Below, one piece after another: positions 1-8,397 of a DNA stretch of 64,000 nt (within the stretch, counting starts at the first letter, position 1; each line of letters begins with the position of its first letter). Source of the stretch: an uncultured Muribaculaceae bacterium (lineage in GTDB: Bacteria > Bacteroidota > Bacteroidia > Bacteroidales > Muribaculaceae); the NCBI GenBank assembly GCA_934675575.1, contig CAKUQQ010000007.1, positions 1-64,000 on the forward strand. The letters are read 5' to 3'. Below the pieces are notes generated by a model, which was not told the origin of the DNA, did not search any database, and saw nothing but the letters and a program-made list of their open reading frames with translations. A program made the translations under genes and the position numbers.

Positions 1-46
1 TTTTTTTTGTGTTGCAGGTATTACCGCGAGGAAGTCACCTTGGACT

Positions 47-132
47 GAAGTGCGCTCAACGGGGGCTTGCTCAGCCCCCTCGGCGCGCGGCCTTCTCCTG
101 AGGTGGAGTAAGGAGAATAGCCGTTGCACTTC
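47..132 (+). ncRNA. possible structured RNA segment (three-way junction)
   Basis: A 7-bp closing stem (GAAGTGC at 47-53 with GCACTTC at 126-132) encloses two hairpins. The first is GGGGGCT/AGCCCCC at 61-67 and 73-79 with a 5-base loop. The second is CGGC plus TTCTCC (88-91, 93-98) with GGAGAA plus GCCG (112-117, 120-123). It lies about 190 bases before the sugar kinase in a 320-base stretch with no convincing gene. I do not recognise the RNA family and no rho-independent tail follows. It could be a leader, part of a longer RNA starting outside the window, or chance pairing. Confidence 0.3.
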
Positions 133-320
133 TTATTGGAATCTTTCTGACTCTACAGCGCAAGGTTGGCTGTACATTCGTTTGGTGATGTGGGGGAGTT
201 GGTGTAACTTTGTGAAATATTTGTAGTTCGGACAAGGGTGGGCCTTGCATTTGTGGTCCGCTTGCTTGGCGAAGATAATGTTTGGCGGTTCGGACTTGTT
301 TAATCAATTTATACAACATT

Positions 321-1217
321 ATGACTGACATTTGCTGCATTGGGCACATTACACACGACAAGATTATCACTCCGCAAAGCACTACTGAACTAAATGGCGG
401 CACTTCATTTTATTTTTCATACGGCATTAGCAAATTGCCTGGAGTGTCGTATAAGCTTGTGACCTCGCTTGCTGAAAAAGACCTTGCCGCTGTGACGCGC
501 ATGCGTGATGCCGGGATTGATGTAGATGTGATACCGAGCCGTGAGACAGTGTTTTTTGAGAACAAGTATGGCGAGAATATGAACAACCGACAGCAGCGTG
601 TGCTTGCCAAGGCCGACTGCTTCACGGTGGAAAAACTTGGCGGCGTGGAGGCTCGATTCATACACCTTGGCAGTCTGCTTGCCGACGATTTCTCGCTTGA
701 TGTGATAAAGGCGTTGTCGGGGCGCGGAAAACTCTCGGTTGATGCACAAGGATTTTTGCGCAACGTAGATGGTGTGGAGGTCTATCCGTGCGACTGGTGC
801 AATAAGGTAGAAGCTCTGCGCTATATAGACATTTTGAAGGTTAATGAGCACGAAATAGTGTCGTTGACCGGTCACAGCGATTTGCGCCAGGCTGCCCACC
901 AGCTTGCAGCGTGGGGAGTGGGCGAGGTGCTCATGACCCTTGGCAGCTATGGTTCGGTGATTTATGCAGAAGGCGAGTTTTTTGAGATTCCTGCTTTTGC
1001 GCCGATGCAGCTGGTAGATGCCACAGGGTGTGGCGACACATACGCCACTGGCTATCTGTATATGCGAGCCAAGGGGGCCGGATATGAGGAGGCAGGGCGT
1101 TTTGCTGCAGCAATAGCCACGCTTAACCTTGAAAAGACAGGCCCGTTTGACGGCACGCTTGGCGATGTGGAGCAGGTGTTGTGCTCGCGAGAAGCCAAGA
1201 AATTCGGGCTGATTTGA
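321..1217 (+). CDS. PfkB-family carbohydrate or nucleoside kinase
   Basis: A 298-residue protein that probably phosphorylates a sugar or nucleoside with ATP in the cytoplasm. The N-terminus has the short beta-strand and early glycines typical of ribokinase-fold kinases, including a GG pair near residue 26. The C-terminal signature DATGCGDTY near residue 235 matches the PfkB DTxGAGD motif, which carries the catalytic aspartate and anion hole, although the usual alanine is a cysteine here. The open frame extends upstream to 282, but ATG at 321 gives the family-like start (MTDICCIGH). The substrate cannot be told from the sequence. The next gene, an ABC-F protein, begins 94 bases downstream on the same strand and has no obvious functional link. 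Confidence 0.85.
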   Translation: MTDICCIGHITHDKIITPQSTTELNGGTSFYFSYGISKLPGVSYKLVTSLAEKDLAAVTRMRDAGIDVDVIPSRETVFFENKYGENMNNRQQRVLAKADCFTVEKLGGVEARFIHLGSLLADDFSLDVIKALSGRGKLSVDAQGFLRNVDGVEVYPCDWCNKVEALRYIDILKVNEHEIVSLTGHSDLRQAAHQLAAWGVGEVLMTLGSYGSVIYAEGEFFEIPAFAPMQLVDATGCGDTYATGYLYMRAKGAGYEEAGRFAAAIATLNLEKTGPFDGTLGDVEQVLCSREAKKFGLI

Positions 1218-1311
1218 AGCCCTGCCTTTTGGGCTCAAAACAGAGGCAAGCGGCCTTTTGTGCCATGGTATAATGACAGATAAAGAATCTTAATTCACAA
1301 GATAGCAGATT

Positions 1312-3186
1312 ATGGGTGTTTTTCTTCAGGTTGAAAATCTCACAAAATCATTTGGAGCTGATGTGCTCTTTCACGACATAAGCTTTGGCATCAACGAGGG
1401 CGACAAGGTGGGGCTTATTGCCAAAAACGGAACTGGAAAGTCAACGCTGCTGAGCGTGATAGCCGGTGTGCAGTCGCATGACAGTGGCAGTGTGGTTTTC
1501 AGGAGCGATTTGCGTGTGGGTTATCTGCCGCAGATTCCCACGTTTGACGGCTCAAAGACGGTGATTGACGTGTGCTTGCAGGGTGAAGACCCCACATCGG
1601 TGGCTATACGCAACTATGAGCAGGCGTTGGCAAACGGTGATACGGAGCACATCACGCAGCTTGTGCAGACGATTGACAACCTTGGAGCGTGGAATTATGA
1701 GCAACGGTTCAAACAAATTTTGTCGGAGCTGAAGATAACAGACTTTAATCAGCGTGTGGAGCAACTTTCTGGCGGTCAGGTTAAGCGTGTGGCGCTTGCC
1801 AAGATACTGATTAGCGAGCCACAATTCCTCATTCTCGACGAGCCGACAAACCACCTTGACATCGACATGATAGAGTGGTTGGAAAACTACTTGACCCGAA
1901 GCCACATCACAATATTGATGGTGACGCACGACCGCTATTTCCTTGACAAAATATGCTCGCGAATACTGGAGCTTGACCAGCAAGGCATGTTTGCCTATAA
2001 CGGCAACTATAATTACTATCTGGAAAAGCGCGCAGAACGCATCGAGGCGCAAAATTTGGCAGTGGACAAGGCTCGGAACTTGCTGCGCACCGAACTTGAC
2101 TGGATACGCCGTCAGCCGCAGGCTCGCGCCCACAAGGCACAATACCGCATCGACGCATTTTATGACTTGCGCAACCGCGCACAAGCAGTGAAAGAGCAGG
2201 GTGATGTGCAGCTCAATGTGAAGGCTTCCTACATAGGCAAGAAGATATTTACCGCACACCATGTGTCAAAACGCTTTGGCGACAAGGTGATACTTGATGA
2301 TTTCAACTACACATTTGCACGCTATGAGAAGCTCGGCATTGTGGGCGACAACGGCGTTGGCAAGTCAACATTCATAAAGCTGCTGCTCAATCAGATGAAG
2401 CCCGACAGCGGAGCGTTTGAGATAGGCGAGACAATAAATTTTGGCTATTACAGTCAGGAGGGAATTGATTTTGACCCGCAAAAGAAAGTGATTGACGCTG
2501 TGACCGAAATCGCCGATTATGTGTATTTCGACGAGAAGACACACTACACAGCCATGCAATTTTTGAGCTTGTTTTTGTTTCCGCCCAAAGACCAGCAAAA
2601 GTTGATTTGCAAACTGAGTGGAGGCGAGAAACGCCGCCTGTATCTTGCCACGGTGCTGATGCGCAAGCCGAATTTCCTGATACTCGATGAGCCGACCAAT
2701 GACCTCGACATACCCACTCTTGAAATTCTGGAGGACTATTTGTCGAAGTTTAAGGGCTGCGTGATTATCATAAGTCACGACCGTTTCTTCATGGACCGCA
2801 CGGTTGACCACACTTTTGTGTTTCAGGGCGGTGGCGTGATAAAGGACTTCCCTGGCAACTACAGCGAATATCGTGCGTGGAAGGACTATCACGACAAACT
2901 TGACGCCAAGGAAAAAACTGCTGTCAAGGCCGATGATGAGCCAAAGAAAAAAGTTAAGACTCATGACGGCAACAACAAAATGACGTTTAAGGAAAAGAAA
3001 GAGTTTGAGCAAATAACCGCAGAACTTGAGAGCTTGAACAAGGAGAAAGATGAACTCGACAACCTGTTTGCAAGCGGTGAGACAATAGATGACGCCGCTG
3101 CCAAGGCTGCGCGCTATGAGGAAGTGAAAGAGCAAATAGACATGCTTGAGATGCGCTGGCTTGAGCTTGACGAGAAGGGCCATTGA
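1312..3186 (+). CDS. ABC-F family ATP-binding protein (Uup/EttA-like)
   Basis: A 624-residue soluble protein with two ABC ATPase domains and no membrane segments, the layout of ABC-F proteins that act on ribosomes. The first domain has a Walker A motif (KNGTGKST) near residue 41, signature LSGGQ and a Walker B ending LILDEPTNHLD. The second has DNGVGKST near residue 346, LSGGEKRR and LILDEPTNDLD. A charged linker lies between the domains. The C-terminal 80 residues are Lys/Glu rich with heptad-like leucines, predicting a coiled coil as in Uup. Family knowledge suggests a role in translation or ribosome rescue. Nothing specific points to antibiotic resistance, so a housekeeping role is more likely. 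Confidence 0.92.
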   Translation: MGVFLQVENLTKSFGADVLFHDISFGINEGDKVGLIAKNGTGKSTLLSVIAGVQSHDSGSVVFRSDLRVGYLPQIPTFDGSKTVIDVCLQGEDPTSVAIRNYEQALANGDTEHITQLVQTIDNLGAWNYEQRFKQILSELKITDFNQRVEQLSGGQVKRVALAKILISEPQFLILDEPTNHLDIDMIEWLENYLTRSHITILMVTHDRYFLDKICSRILELDQQGMFAYNGNYNYYLEKRAERIEAQNLAVDKARNLLRTELDWIRRQPQARAHKAQYRIDAFYDLRNRAQAVKEQGDVQLNVKASYIGKKIFTAHHVSKRFGDKVILDDFNYTFARYEKLGIVGDNGVGKSTFIKLLLNQMKPDSGAFEIGETINFGYYSQEGIDFDPQKKVIDAVTEIADYVYFDEKTHYTAMQFLSLFLFPPKDQQKLICKLSGGEKRRLYLATVLMRKPNFLILDEPTNDLDIPTLEILEDYLSKFKGCVIIISHDRFFMDRTVDHTFVFQGGGVIKDFPGNYSEYRAWKDYHDKLDAKEKTAVKADDEPKKKVKTHDGNNKMTFKEKKEFEQITAELESLNKEKDELDNLFASGETIDDAAAKAARYEEVKEQIDMLEMRWLELDEKGH

Positions 3187-3214
3187 GCGAGGCACACAAG
3201 AAAAGCACAAAGGA

Positions 3215-3238
3215 CTTTTAAGAAGTCTATCTTAAAAG
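3215..3238 (+). terminator. hairpin after the ABC-F gene
   Basis: A perfect 9-bp inverted repeat (CTTTTAAGA / TCTTAAAAG) with a 6-base loop, 29 bases after the ABC-F stop codon. No long T-run follows, so termination is plausible rather than certain. It sits in a 317-base AT-rich convergent gap (3187-3503) in which I see no gene. Confidence 0.5.
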
Positions 3239-3402
3239 CCCTTGTATGGGTTAACCAATTTTGATGCCTACGCGGCAGCTTTTCGGTTGGGGTTTTGTTT
3301 TATTATTTTGAAAAAGTAAGTTGTTTTTTGTTTGAAGCTCTGAATAATTTATTTCTGTTTTTGTTTGTTGCTTGAACAAGGCTTCTATCATCTTGTTCGC
3401 TA

Positions 3403-3425
3403 TTTTGACTTGGAAAAAGTCAAAA
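3403..3425 (-). terminator. hairpin downstream of radA
   Basis: A 9-bp perfect stem (TTTTGACTT / AAGTCAAAA) around a 5-base loop, located about 80 bases past the radA stop on the minus strand. There is no strong U-tract. It may act as the radA terminator or only as a 3' stabilising hairpin. Confidence 0.4.
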
Positions 3426-3503
3426 GGTTTAATGCAACAGCCGGGTTTAACTATCGTTAACAAAAAACTTATCCAAAGCAATGTTCAGAGAGTAAACTCG
3501 CAT

Positions 3504-4880
3504 TTAACCAAAAAGAAATCTGAACGCTTCTTCCACTTTGCCGGCTTCAACAATTTTGATTTTGAAGCGGTCGTGGCTTATGCCCTTAGTGTTGCCTTTG
3601 GGGATTATAATGGTGTTGAAACCGAGTTTGTCGGCTTCGCCTATGCGTTGCTCAATGCGCGTCACTTGGCGCAACTCACCAGAAAGTCCCACCTCACCGC
3701 TCATGCACACACCAGAGTTTATGGCCATGTCAACGTTTGACGACAAAATGGCGCATATTACAGCCAAATCGAGAGCAGGGTCGTTGACTTTTAAACCTCC
3801 GGCTATGTTGAGAAACACGTCTTTTTGCGCCAACTTAAACCCTACGCGCTTTTCGAGCACGGCAAGGAGCATGTTCATGCGCCGCTGGTCAAAGCCGGTC
3901 ACTGAGCGTTGGGCAGTGCCATAGGCCGCTGTGCTCACCAGAGCTTGGGTCTCAATCATAAACGGCCGCGCGCCATCGACGGTTACACCGATTGCCACGC
4001 CCGACAAGTTCTCGTCGCTGTGGGAAAGAAGCATTTCGCTTGGGTTCTTCACTTCTCGCAGACCATCTTCGCGCATTTCATATATGCCCATTTCGCTTGT
4101 GCTACCAAAACGGTTTTTGATGGCGCGCAAAATGCGGTACATGTAGTGCTGGTCGCCCTCAAACTGAAGCACTGCATCGACTATGTGCTCAAGCACCTTT
4201 GGGCCGGCTATGCTGCCTTCTTTGTTGATGTGGCCTATTAGCACCACCGGGGTGTTTGTGCTCTTGGCATAGCGCAGAAACGCAGCGGCACATTCTCTCA
4301 CTTGACTCACGCTGCCGGCAGCGGAGTCGAGCTCATCGCTTGCAATGGTCTGTATGGAGTCAACTATTATCAAGTCTGGTTTGTTCTCATTAATGCTGGC
4401 AAATATGCTGCTGAGCGAGGTTTCGCACAGCAGGTAGCACTCGCAGTCCATTTTGCCTCCGGCTATACGGTCGGCTCTCATGCGCAATTGCTGTGGGCTT
4501 TCCTCGCCCGACACATAGAGCACTTTGCGGCTTCTGATGCGAAGCACATTTTGCAAGACGAGTGTTGACTTGCCTATGCCAGGCTCACCACCGAGCAATA
4601 TGATGGAACCGGGCACAAGACCTCCGCCAAGCACACGGTTGAGCTCACTGCTAGGCAAGGTGATGCGTGGCAGTGTCTCGGCCTTGATTTCTGATATTTT
4701 TACCGGAGTGGCATGTTTGCGGTCGGCATCGGTGCTGCCAAGCAGAGTTTTGCCACTTTTTGGCACAACAGGCTCTTCGATGTAGCTGTTCCACTCGCCG
4801 CAGGCAGGGCAGTGCCCAATCCATTTTGGCGACTCTGCTCCGCAGTTTTTGCAATACCAAATAGTTTTTCCTTTTGCCAT
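3504..4880 (-). CDS. radA: DNA repair protein RadA
   Basis: A 458-residue protein with the full RadA/Sms layout, acting in recombination and branch migration during DNA repair. An N-terminal C4 zinc finger has cysteines at 10, 13, 24 and 27. A RecA-like ATPase core has Walker A (GGEPGIGKST, residues 97-106) and Walker B (LIIVDSIQT near 170). The RadA-specific KNRFG motif is at residues 255-259. The C-terminal third resembles the Lon-type substrate domain, with the stretch around GEVGLSGELR. The length matches the family norm of about 455. It is followed on the same strand (upstream in transcription) by a SpoU-type methyltransferase that ends 29-30 bases from its neighbour, so the two may be cotranscribed. 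Confidence 0.97.
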   Translation of the reverse strand: MAKGKTIWYCKNCGAESPKWIGHCPACGEWNSYIEEPVVPKSGKTLLGSTDADRKHATPVKISEIKAETLPRITLPSSELNRVLGGGLVPGSIILLGGEPGIGKSTLVLQNVLRIRSRKVLYVSGEESPQQLRMRADRIAGGKMDCECYLLCETSLSSIFASINENKPDLIIVDSIQTIASDELDSAAGSVSQVRECAAAFLRYAKSTNTPVVLIGHINKEGSIAGPKVLEHIVDAVLQFEGDQHYMYRILRAIKNRFGSTSEMGIYEMREDGLREVKNPSEMLLSHSDENLSGVAIGVTVDGARPFMIETQALVSTAAYGTAQRSVTGFDQRRMNMLLAVLEKRVGFKLAQKDVFLNIAGGLKVNDPALDLAVICAILSSNVDMAINSGVCMSGEVGLSGELRQVTRIEQRIGEADKLGFNTIIIPKGNTKGISHDRFKIKIVEAGKVEEAFRFLFG

Positions 4881-4901
4881 GTTTGTTCCTTTGTATGTAG
4901 C

Positions 4902-5672
4902 TTATTTTGCCAGCGCGCTGCGCTTGAATTCACTTATGGTGATGGCTGCCGCCACGCCCACGTTGAGCGATTCGCTTGTGGCACCGTCGTGGGGCCACGC
5001 AGGAATCAGCAGCCGCACATTGACTGTCTTGGCGAGCTTTTTGCCTATGCCTTGCCCCTCGTTGCCAAAAATAACGAATCCTTTTTGCTCAAGAGACTTG
5101 CCATAGATGTTCTCGCCGTCAAGAAAAGTGCCATAGACCGGCATGTCGGGGAAGTCGGACAAAAGCATTTGCTCCACGTCGCAATAATGCACGCTGACGC
5201 GTGAAATGGCTCCCATAGTGGCTTGCACTACTTTGTGGTTATAGACATCTACGGTGCCTATGGTGGCAAAAATGTCTTTTATGCCATACCAGTCGGCAAG
5301 ACGTATTATTGTGCCGAGGTTGCCGGGGTCCTGCACATTGTCGAGCACAATGTTGAGCTGACTGGCCACGCGCTGATTGTCGATTTTTGTAGGCGGAATC
5401 TCATAGACGGCCAGCACATCGCTTGCAGTGCTGAACTGTGATATTTTTGCCATTTGCGCCTTTGTGGCAAACACTATGTTGTCAATCATGCTGCTGTTGC
5501 CAAACTGGTCGTACCATGCCTGCGTGGCTATGAGCCAGCGGCACTTGAAGTTGCCCCATGTGTCGCGCACGCACTTCATGCCCTCGGCCACGAAAAGCCC
5601 TTCTTCGTCTCTGTTTTTTTTCATTGTGAGCGACCTTACGGTCTTCACTATGCCATTATTTATGTTTTGCAT
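4902..5672 (-). CDS. SpoU/TrmH-family RNA 2'-O-methyltransferase
   Basis: A 256-residue SPOUT-fold methyltransferase that probably methylates a ribose of rRNA or tRNA using S-adenosylmethionine. The N-terminal region contains the basic segment VRSLTMKKNRDEEGLFVAEG, the substrate-binding domain start typical of RlmB-like enzymes. The C-terminal half carries motif 1 (NVQDPGNLGTIIR near residue 110), motif 2 (FGNEGQGI near 195) and motif 3 (SLNVGVAAAI near 235), which together form the trefoil-knot cofactor site. The exact RNA target is not predictable. The 21-base gap to radA suggests one transcript. Confidence 0.9.
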   Translation of the reverse strand: MQNINNGIVKTVRSLTMKKNRDEEGLFVAEGMKCVRDTWGNFKCRWLIATQAWYDQFGNSSMIDNIVFATKAQMAKISQFSTASDVLAVYEIPPTKIDNQRVASQLNIVLDNVQDPGNLGTIIRLADWYGIKDIFATIGTVDVYNHKVVQATMGAISRVSVHYCDVEQMLLSDFPDMPVYGTFLDGENIYGKSLEQKGFVIFGNEGQGIGKKLAKTVNVRLLIPAWPHDGATSESLNVGVAAAITISEFKRSALAK

Positions 5673-5760
5673 TGTCAGTAGGAGTATATTTAGACAAAGT
5701 TACAAATCTTTCGCTTTATGGTCTTTGTGTTTAGCAAATTAAGTTTGGCAAAGGTTATGC

Positions 5761-5803
5761 TAAAAAGAAAACTTCCGCCACATCGGGTGTGATGTGCGGA
5801 AGT
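5761..5803 (-). terminator. intrinsic terminator of the NifU-like/GGGtGRT operon
   Basis: On the minus strand a long stem (ACTTCCGCACATC pairing with GATGTGGCGGAAGT, one bulged base) is followed by TTTTCTTTTT. It lies about 90 bases past the GGGtGRT stop codon. T-rich sequence also follows on the plus strand, so it could work in both directions. Confidence 0.75.
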
Positions 5804-5890
5804 TTGTTATTGTTTTTCAGCCAGCAAACCGCAGTGGCATGCTATGTGATAGTGTGCAGCGCACGGTTATGCTTGCTGCTGTGCTGGTTC

Positions 5891-6901
5891 TTATTTTGCA
5901 AGAGCTTGAGCCACGTCAACTGCCACAGCCACTGTGCAGCCTACCATAGGGTTGTTGCCAATGCCGAGGAAGCCCATCATCTCTACGTGTGCAGGAACTG
6001 AAGAAGAACCTGCGAATTGAGCGTCAGAGTGCATGCGGCCCATAGTGTCGGTCATACCGTAGCTTGCAGGACCTGCAGCCATGTTGTCTGGGTGAAGAGT
6101 GCGGCCTGTGCCACCACCAGAAGCAACGCTGAAATAAGGAAGGCCCTTGAGGTTGCGCTCTTTTTTGTAAGTTCCTGCCACTGGGTGCTGGAAGCGGGTT
6201 GGGTTGGTAGAGTTACCTGTGATTGACACGTCAACGCCCTCTTTCCACATGATGGCCACGCCTTCGCGCACGTCGTCGGCACCATAGCATTTCACTTTGG
6301 CGCGCTCACCGTTGCTGTAAGCGGTTTCTGAAACCACGTTAAGCTCACCAGTGAAGTAGTCGAATTGAGTTTGCACATAAGTGAAACCGTTGATGCGGCT
6401 GATGATTTTGGCAGCGTCTTTGCCAAGACCGTTCAAGATAACGCGCAGAGGCTCTTTGCGCACCTTGTTGGCAGCACCGGCAATCTTGATTGCGCCTTCA
6501 GCAGCAGCGAAGCTCTCGTGACCAGCCAAGAAAGCGAAGCATTTGGTCTCGTCACGGAGCAGACGGGCTGCGAGGTTACCGTGACCGATACCCACCTTGC
6601 GGTCGTCGGCTACACTTCCAGGAATGCAGAATGATTGCAGACCCAAACCGATGGCCTCGGCAGCGTCGGCAGCGTTTTTGCAGCCTTTCTTCAGTGCGAT
6701 TGCAGCGCCAACCACATAGGCCCACTTTGCATTTTCAAAGCAGATGCGCTGTGTTTCCTCGCAAGTTTTATAAGGATCGATACCATACTGGTCGCAAATG
6801 GCGTTGGCTTCTTCAATGTCTTTGATGCCAGCGGCGTTAAGGGCAGCAAGAATCTGCTTTTCGCGACGGTCTTGTGATTCAAAACTAACTTTTCTAATCA
6901 T
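5891..6901 (-). CDS. GGGtGRT-family protein
   Basis: A 336-residue cytoplasmic protein with the GGGTGRT sequence (near residue 263) that gives this family its name. It is conserved in anaerobic Bacteroidota and Firmicutes but has no established function that I know of. The glycine- and methionine-rich C-terminal quarter and the N-terminal RRE-type basic helix are visible, and there is no signal peptide or membrane segment. The start is supported by a strong AGGAGG ribosome-binding site 8 bases upstream. The gene follows a NifU-like scaffold protein with an 18-base gap, which strongly suggests one operon and a role linked to iron-sulfur or another metal cofactor. That link is inference from context. 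Confidence 0.85.
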   Translation of the reverse strand: MIRKVSFESQDRREKQILAALNAAGIKDIEEANAICDQYGIDPYKTCEETQRICFENAKWAYVVGAAIALKKGCKNAADAAEAIGLGLQSFCIPGSVADDRKVGIGHGNLAARLLRDETKCFAFLAGHESFAAAEGAIKIAGAANKVRKEPLRVILNGLGKDAAKIISRINGFTYVQTQFDYFTGELNVVSETAYSNGERAKVKCYGADDVREGVAIMWKEGVDVSITGNSTNPTRFQHPVAGTYKKERNLKGLPYFSVASGGGTGRTLHPDNMAAGPASYGMTDTMGRMHSDAQFAGSSSVPAHVEMMGFLGIGNNPMVGCTVAVAVDVAQALAK

Positions 6902-6919
6902 AGCTATATCCTCCTTATA

Positions 6920-7612
6920 TTATTCTTTACGTGGGTCAATATACTTAGCTGCATTCTCGAAACGGCCATAGTGTCCTTTGGCTGCTGCAAGGGCATCTTC
7001 AGGTGTGCTGCCCTTCTTGAGAGCATCAGTGAATTTGCCAAGGCTCACAAACTCGTAGCCGATAACTTCGTCGTTCTCGTCGAGAGCCATGCGTGTCACA
7101 TAGCCTTCGGTCATCTCCAAGTAACGCACGCCTTTGGCCTTTGTGCCAAACATTGTGCCAACCTGGCTGCGGAGTCCCTTGCCAAGGTCTTCAAGAGAAG
7201 CACCAACCACAAGACCACCCTCGCTGAACGCGCTTTGAGTGCGGCCATACACAATCTGGAGGAACAATTCACGCATTGCAGTGTTGATGGCATCGCACAC
7301 CAAGTCGGTGTTTAGAGCTTCGAGAATTGTTTTGCCAGGAAGAATCTCGGCAGCCATAGCTGCAGAGTGAGTCATACCAGAGCAACCGATAGTCTCGATG
7401 AGACATTCCTCGATGACACCATTTTTCACATTGAGCGAAAGTTTGCAAGCTCCTTGTTGAGGGGCACACCAGCCAATTCCGTGGGTAAAGCCCGAAACAT
7501 CTTTGATTTCTTTTGATCTAACCCATTTACCCTCCTCTGGGATTGGAGCGGAAGGATGGTTAGCACCCTTTGCTACGCAGCACATGTTCTGTACTTCCTG
7601 TGAATAAACCAT
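6920..7612 (-). CDS. iron-sulfur cluster scaffold-like protein (NifU/IscU N-domain-like)
   Basis: A 230-residue protein, first gene of a two-gene operon with the GGGtGRT gene. Residues around 50-100 resemble the NifU/IscU scaffold core: a Cys in a loop before a hydrophobic strand (QGACKLSLNV), then a GCSGMTHSA-type turn, then helices. Additional cysteines (CC near residue 11, one near 49, one near 105) could bind a cluster or metal. It is about 100 residues longer than a bare IscU, with a C-terminal extension of unknown fold. Family knowledge gives scaffold or cluster-carrier function; the partner is probably the adjacent GGGtGRT protein. A 100-base leader and a TAATTTTG box precede it. Confidence 0.75.
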   Translation of the reverse strand: MVYSQEVQNMCCVAKGANHPSAPIPEEGKWVRSKEIKDVSGFTHGIGWCAPQQGACKLSLNVKNGVIEECLIETIGCSGMTHSAAMAAEILPGKTILEALNTDLVCDAINTAMRELFLQIVYGRTQSAFSEGGLVVGASLEDLGKGLRSQVGTMFGTKAKGVRYLEMTEGYVTRMALDENDEVIGYEFVSLGKFTDALKKGSTPEDALAAAKGHYGRFENAAKYIDPRKE

Positions 7613-7709
7613 AATAGTTTGTTTTAAAATAATAGTACTTTATTCTAAAGTTTTTTGAAAATTCTCAATAGTGAAGAACTGAGTTCTTAGTCAACATTTC
7701 TTATTTCTG

Positions 7710-7717
7710 CAAAATTA
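7710..7717 (-). promoter_or_regulatory. -7 box (TAATTTTG) before the NifU-like/GGGtGRT operon
   Basis: TAATTTTG on the minus strand matches the Bacteroidota -7 consensus TAnnTTTG and is followed by GCAG. It is about 100 bases upstream of the start codon, leaving a long AT-rich leader. No clean TTTG is seen 19 bases further upstream. Confidence 0.4.
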
Positions 7718-7844
7718 CTCAAAAAATCCAAAACCGCTCTACGTCGTACAGTTAATTGTGGTGAATTTAGCAGCAAAAATGAGGCGAAATGCTGTGTGGG
7801 GGCATTAGAGGGTTGCTGGTGGCAAGGAGCCTGTGGCACGCACA

Positions 7845-8252
7845 TCACATGTGCTGGTGGCGTGCGAAGCTGAATGCAACTCCGTCGAGTACAAGCACAA
7901 GCGAGTCGTTGTCAAGGCTTCTTATTTTGTAGGCGGTGGCGCTGGTTGCACCAGTCTTTGTGTCTTCTGAAATCAGAAACAAGGTGTCGCAGTCGGCATT
8001 CACTTTCCAGAATTTCACGTGCGAAGTTATGTTGTTTATGGGCACGACTGTGCTGTCGGTGCGTAGGCTGAACCCTCTGACGGAGTCTTGACCCAAGAGA
8101 GGTCTGACCCAGTTGCCCACAAGTGAGTAGGCCGTCACGGAGTCGTCGGGCAACGTGTCGGCTTGTATGGCTGACTCTTGTGTGGCTGCGCCGCGGTGGC
8201 ACGATGTCATGACGCATGCGGCTGTAAGCATGGCAAATACAAATCCTTTCAT
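7845..8252 (-). CDS. lipocalin-like lipoprotein
   Basis: A 135-residue predicted lipoprotein with a short signal peptide ending in a lipobox-like MTSC (Cys 18). The mature part starts with a short polar linker, then repeated short beta-strand patterns (GNWVRPLLG, then TDSTVVPINN). Small Bacteroidota lipoproteins of this type are often assigned to the lipocalin-like group. The GNWV motif near residue 48 and the length fit. It is probably anchored to a membrane, and the ligand is unknown. It stands alone, about 230 bases from the NifU-like gene and separated by a terminator hairpin from the ECF-sigma operon upstream. Confidence 0.6.
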   Translation of the reverse strand: MKGFVFAMLTAACVMTSCHRGAATQESAIQADTLPDDSVTAYSLVGNWVRPLLGQDSVRGFSLRTDSTVVPINNITSHVKFWKVNADCDTLFLISEDTKTGATSATAYKIRSLDNDSLVLVLDGVAFSFARHQHM

Positions 8253-8345
8253 AACTTCTGCATTTAAAATGGTGTTACTCTGTAATGATGTTGCAAAGCT
8301 AATAGAAAAAAAGGATTGCTAAAACCATTTGTTCCGTTTTTTCAT

Positions 8346-8389
8346 TAAATAAAAATCCCCTCCAAATGATTAGTGAACTATTGGAGGGG
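8346..8389 (-). terminator. intrinsic terminator of the ECF-sigma/esterase operon
   Basis: On the minus strand a perfect 9-bp stem (CCCCTCCAA / TTGGAGGGG) is followed by ATTTTTATTT. It begins 9 bases after the esterase stop codon and is the clear end of the minus-strand operon that starts near 11.1 kb. Confidence 0.85.
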
Positions 8390-8397
8390 AAAAGAAT

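Noticed and set aside
71..403. 110-residue open frame on the minus strand across the start of the PfkB kinase
   Set aside because: It overlaps the kinase start and the structured segment, its translated sequence has no recognisable domain, and its hydrophobic start matches no family.
1552..2262. 236-residue minus-strand frame inside the ABC-F gene, and many similar long antisense frames elsewhere
   Set aside because: These are shadows of strongly biased coding sequence on the other strand. They contain no motifs, lack ribosome sites and follow the reading frame of the real gene.
3251..3481. 76-residue open frame on the minus strand between the ABC-F gene and radA
   Set aside because: It is AT-rich and Lys/Gln/Asn-rich without a fold-like pattern and contains the perfect hairpin at 3403-3425; no ribosome-binding site precedes it.
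7621..7680. AT-rich leader of the NifU-like gene as a possible riboswitch
   Set aside because: No stable stem beyond short AT pairs was seen; the sequence gives no support for a known riboswitch class.
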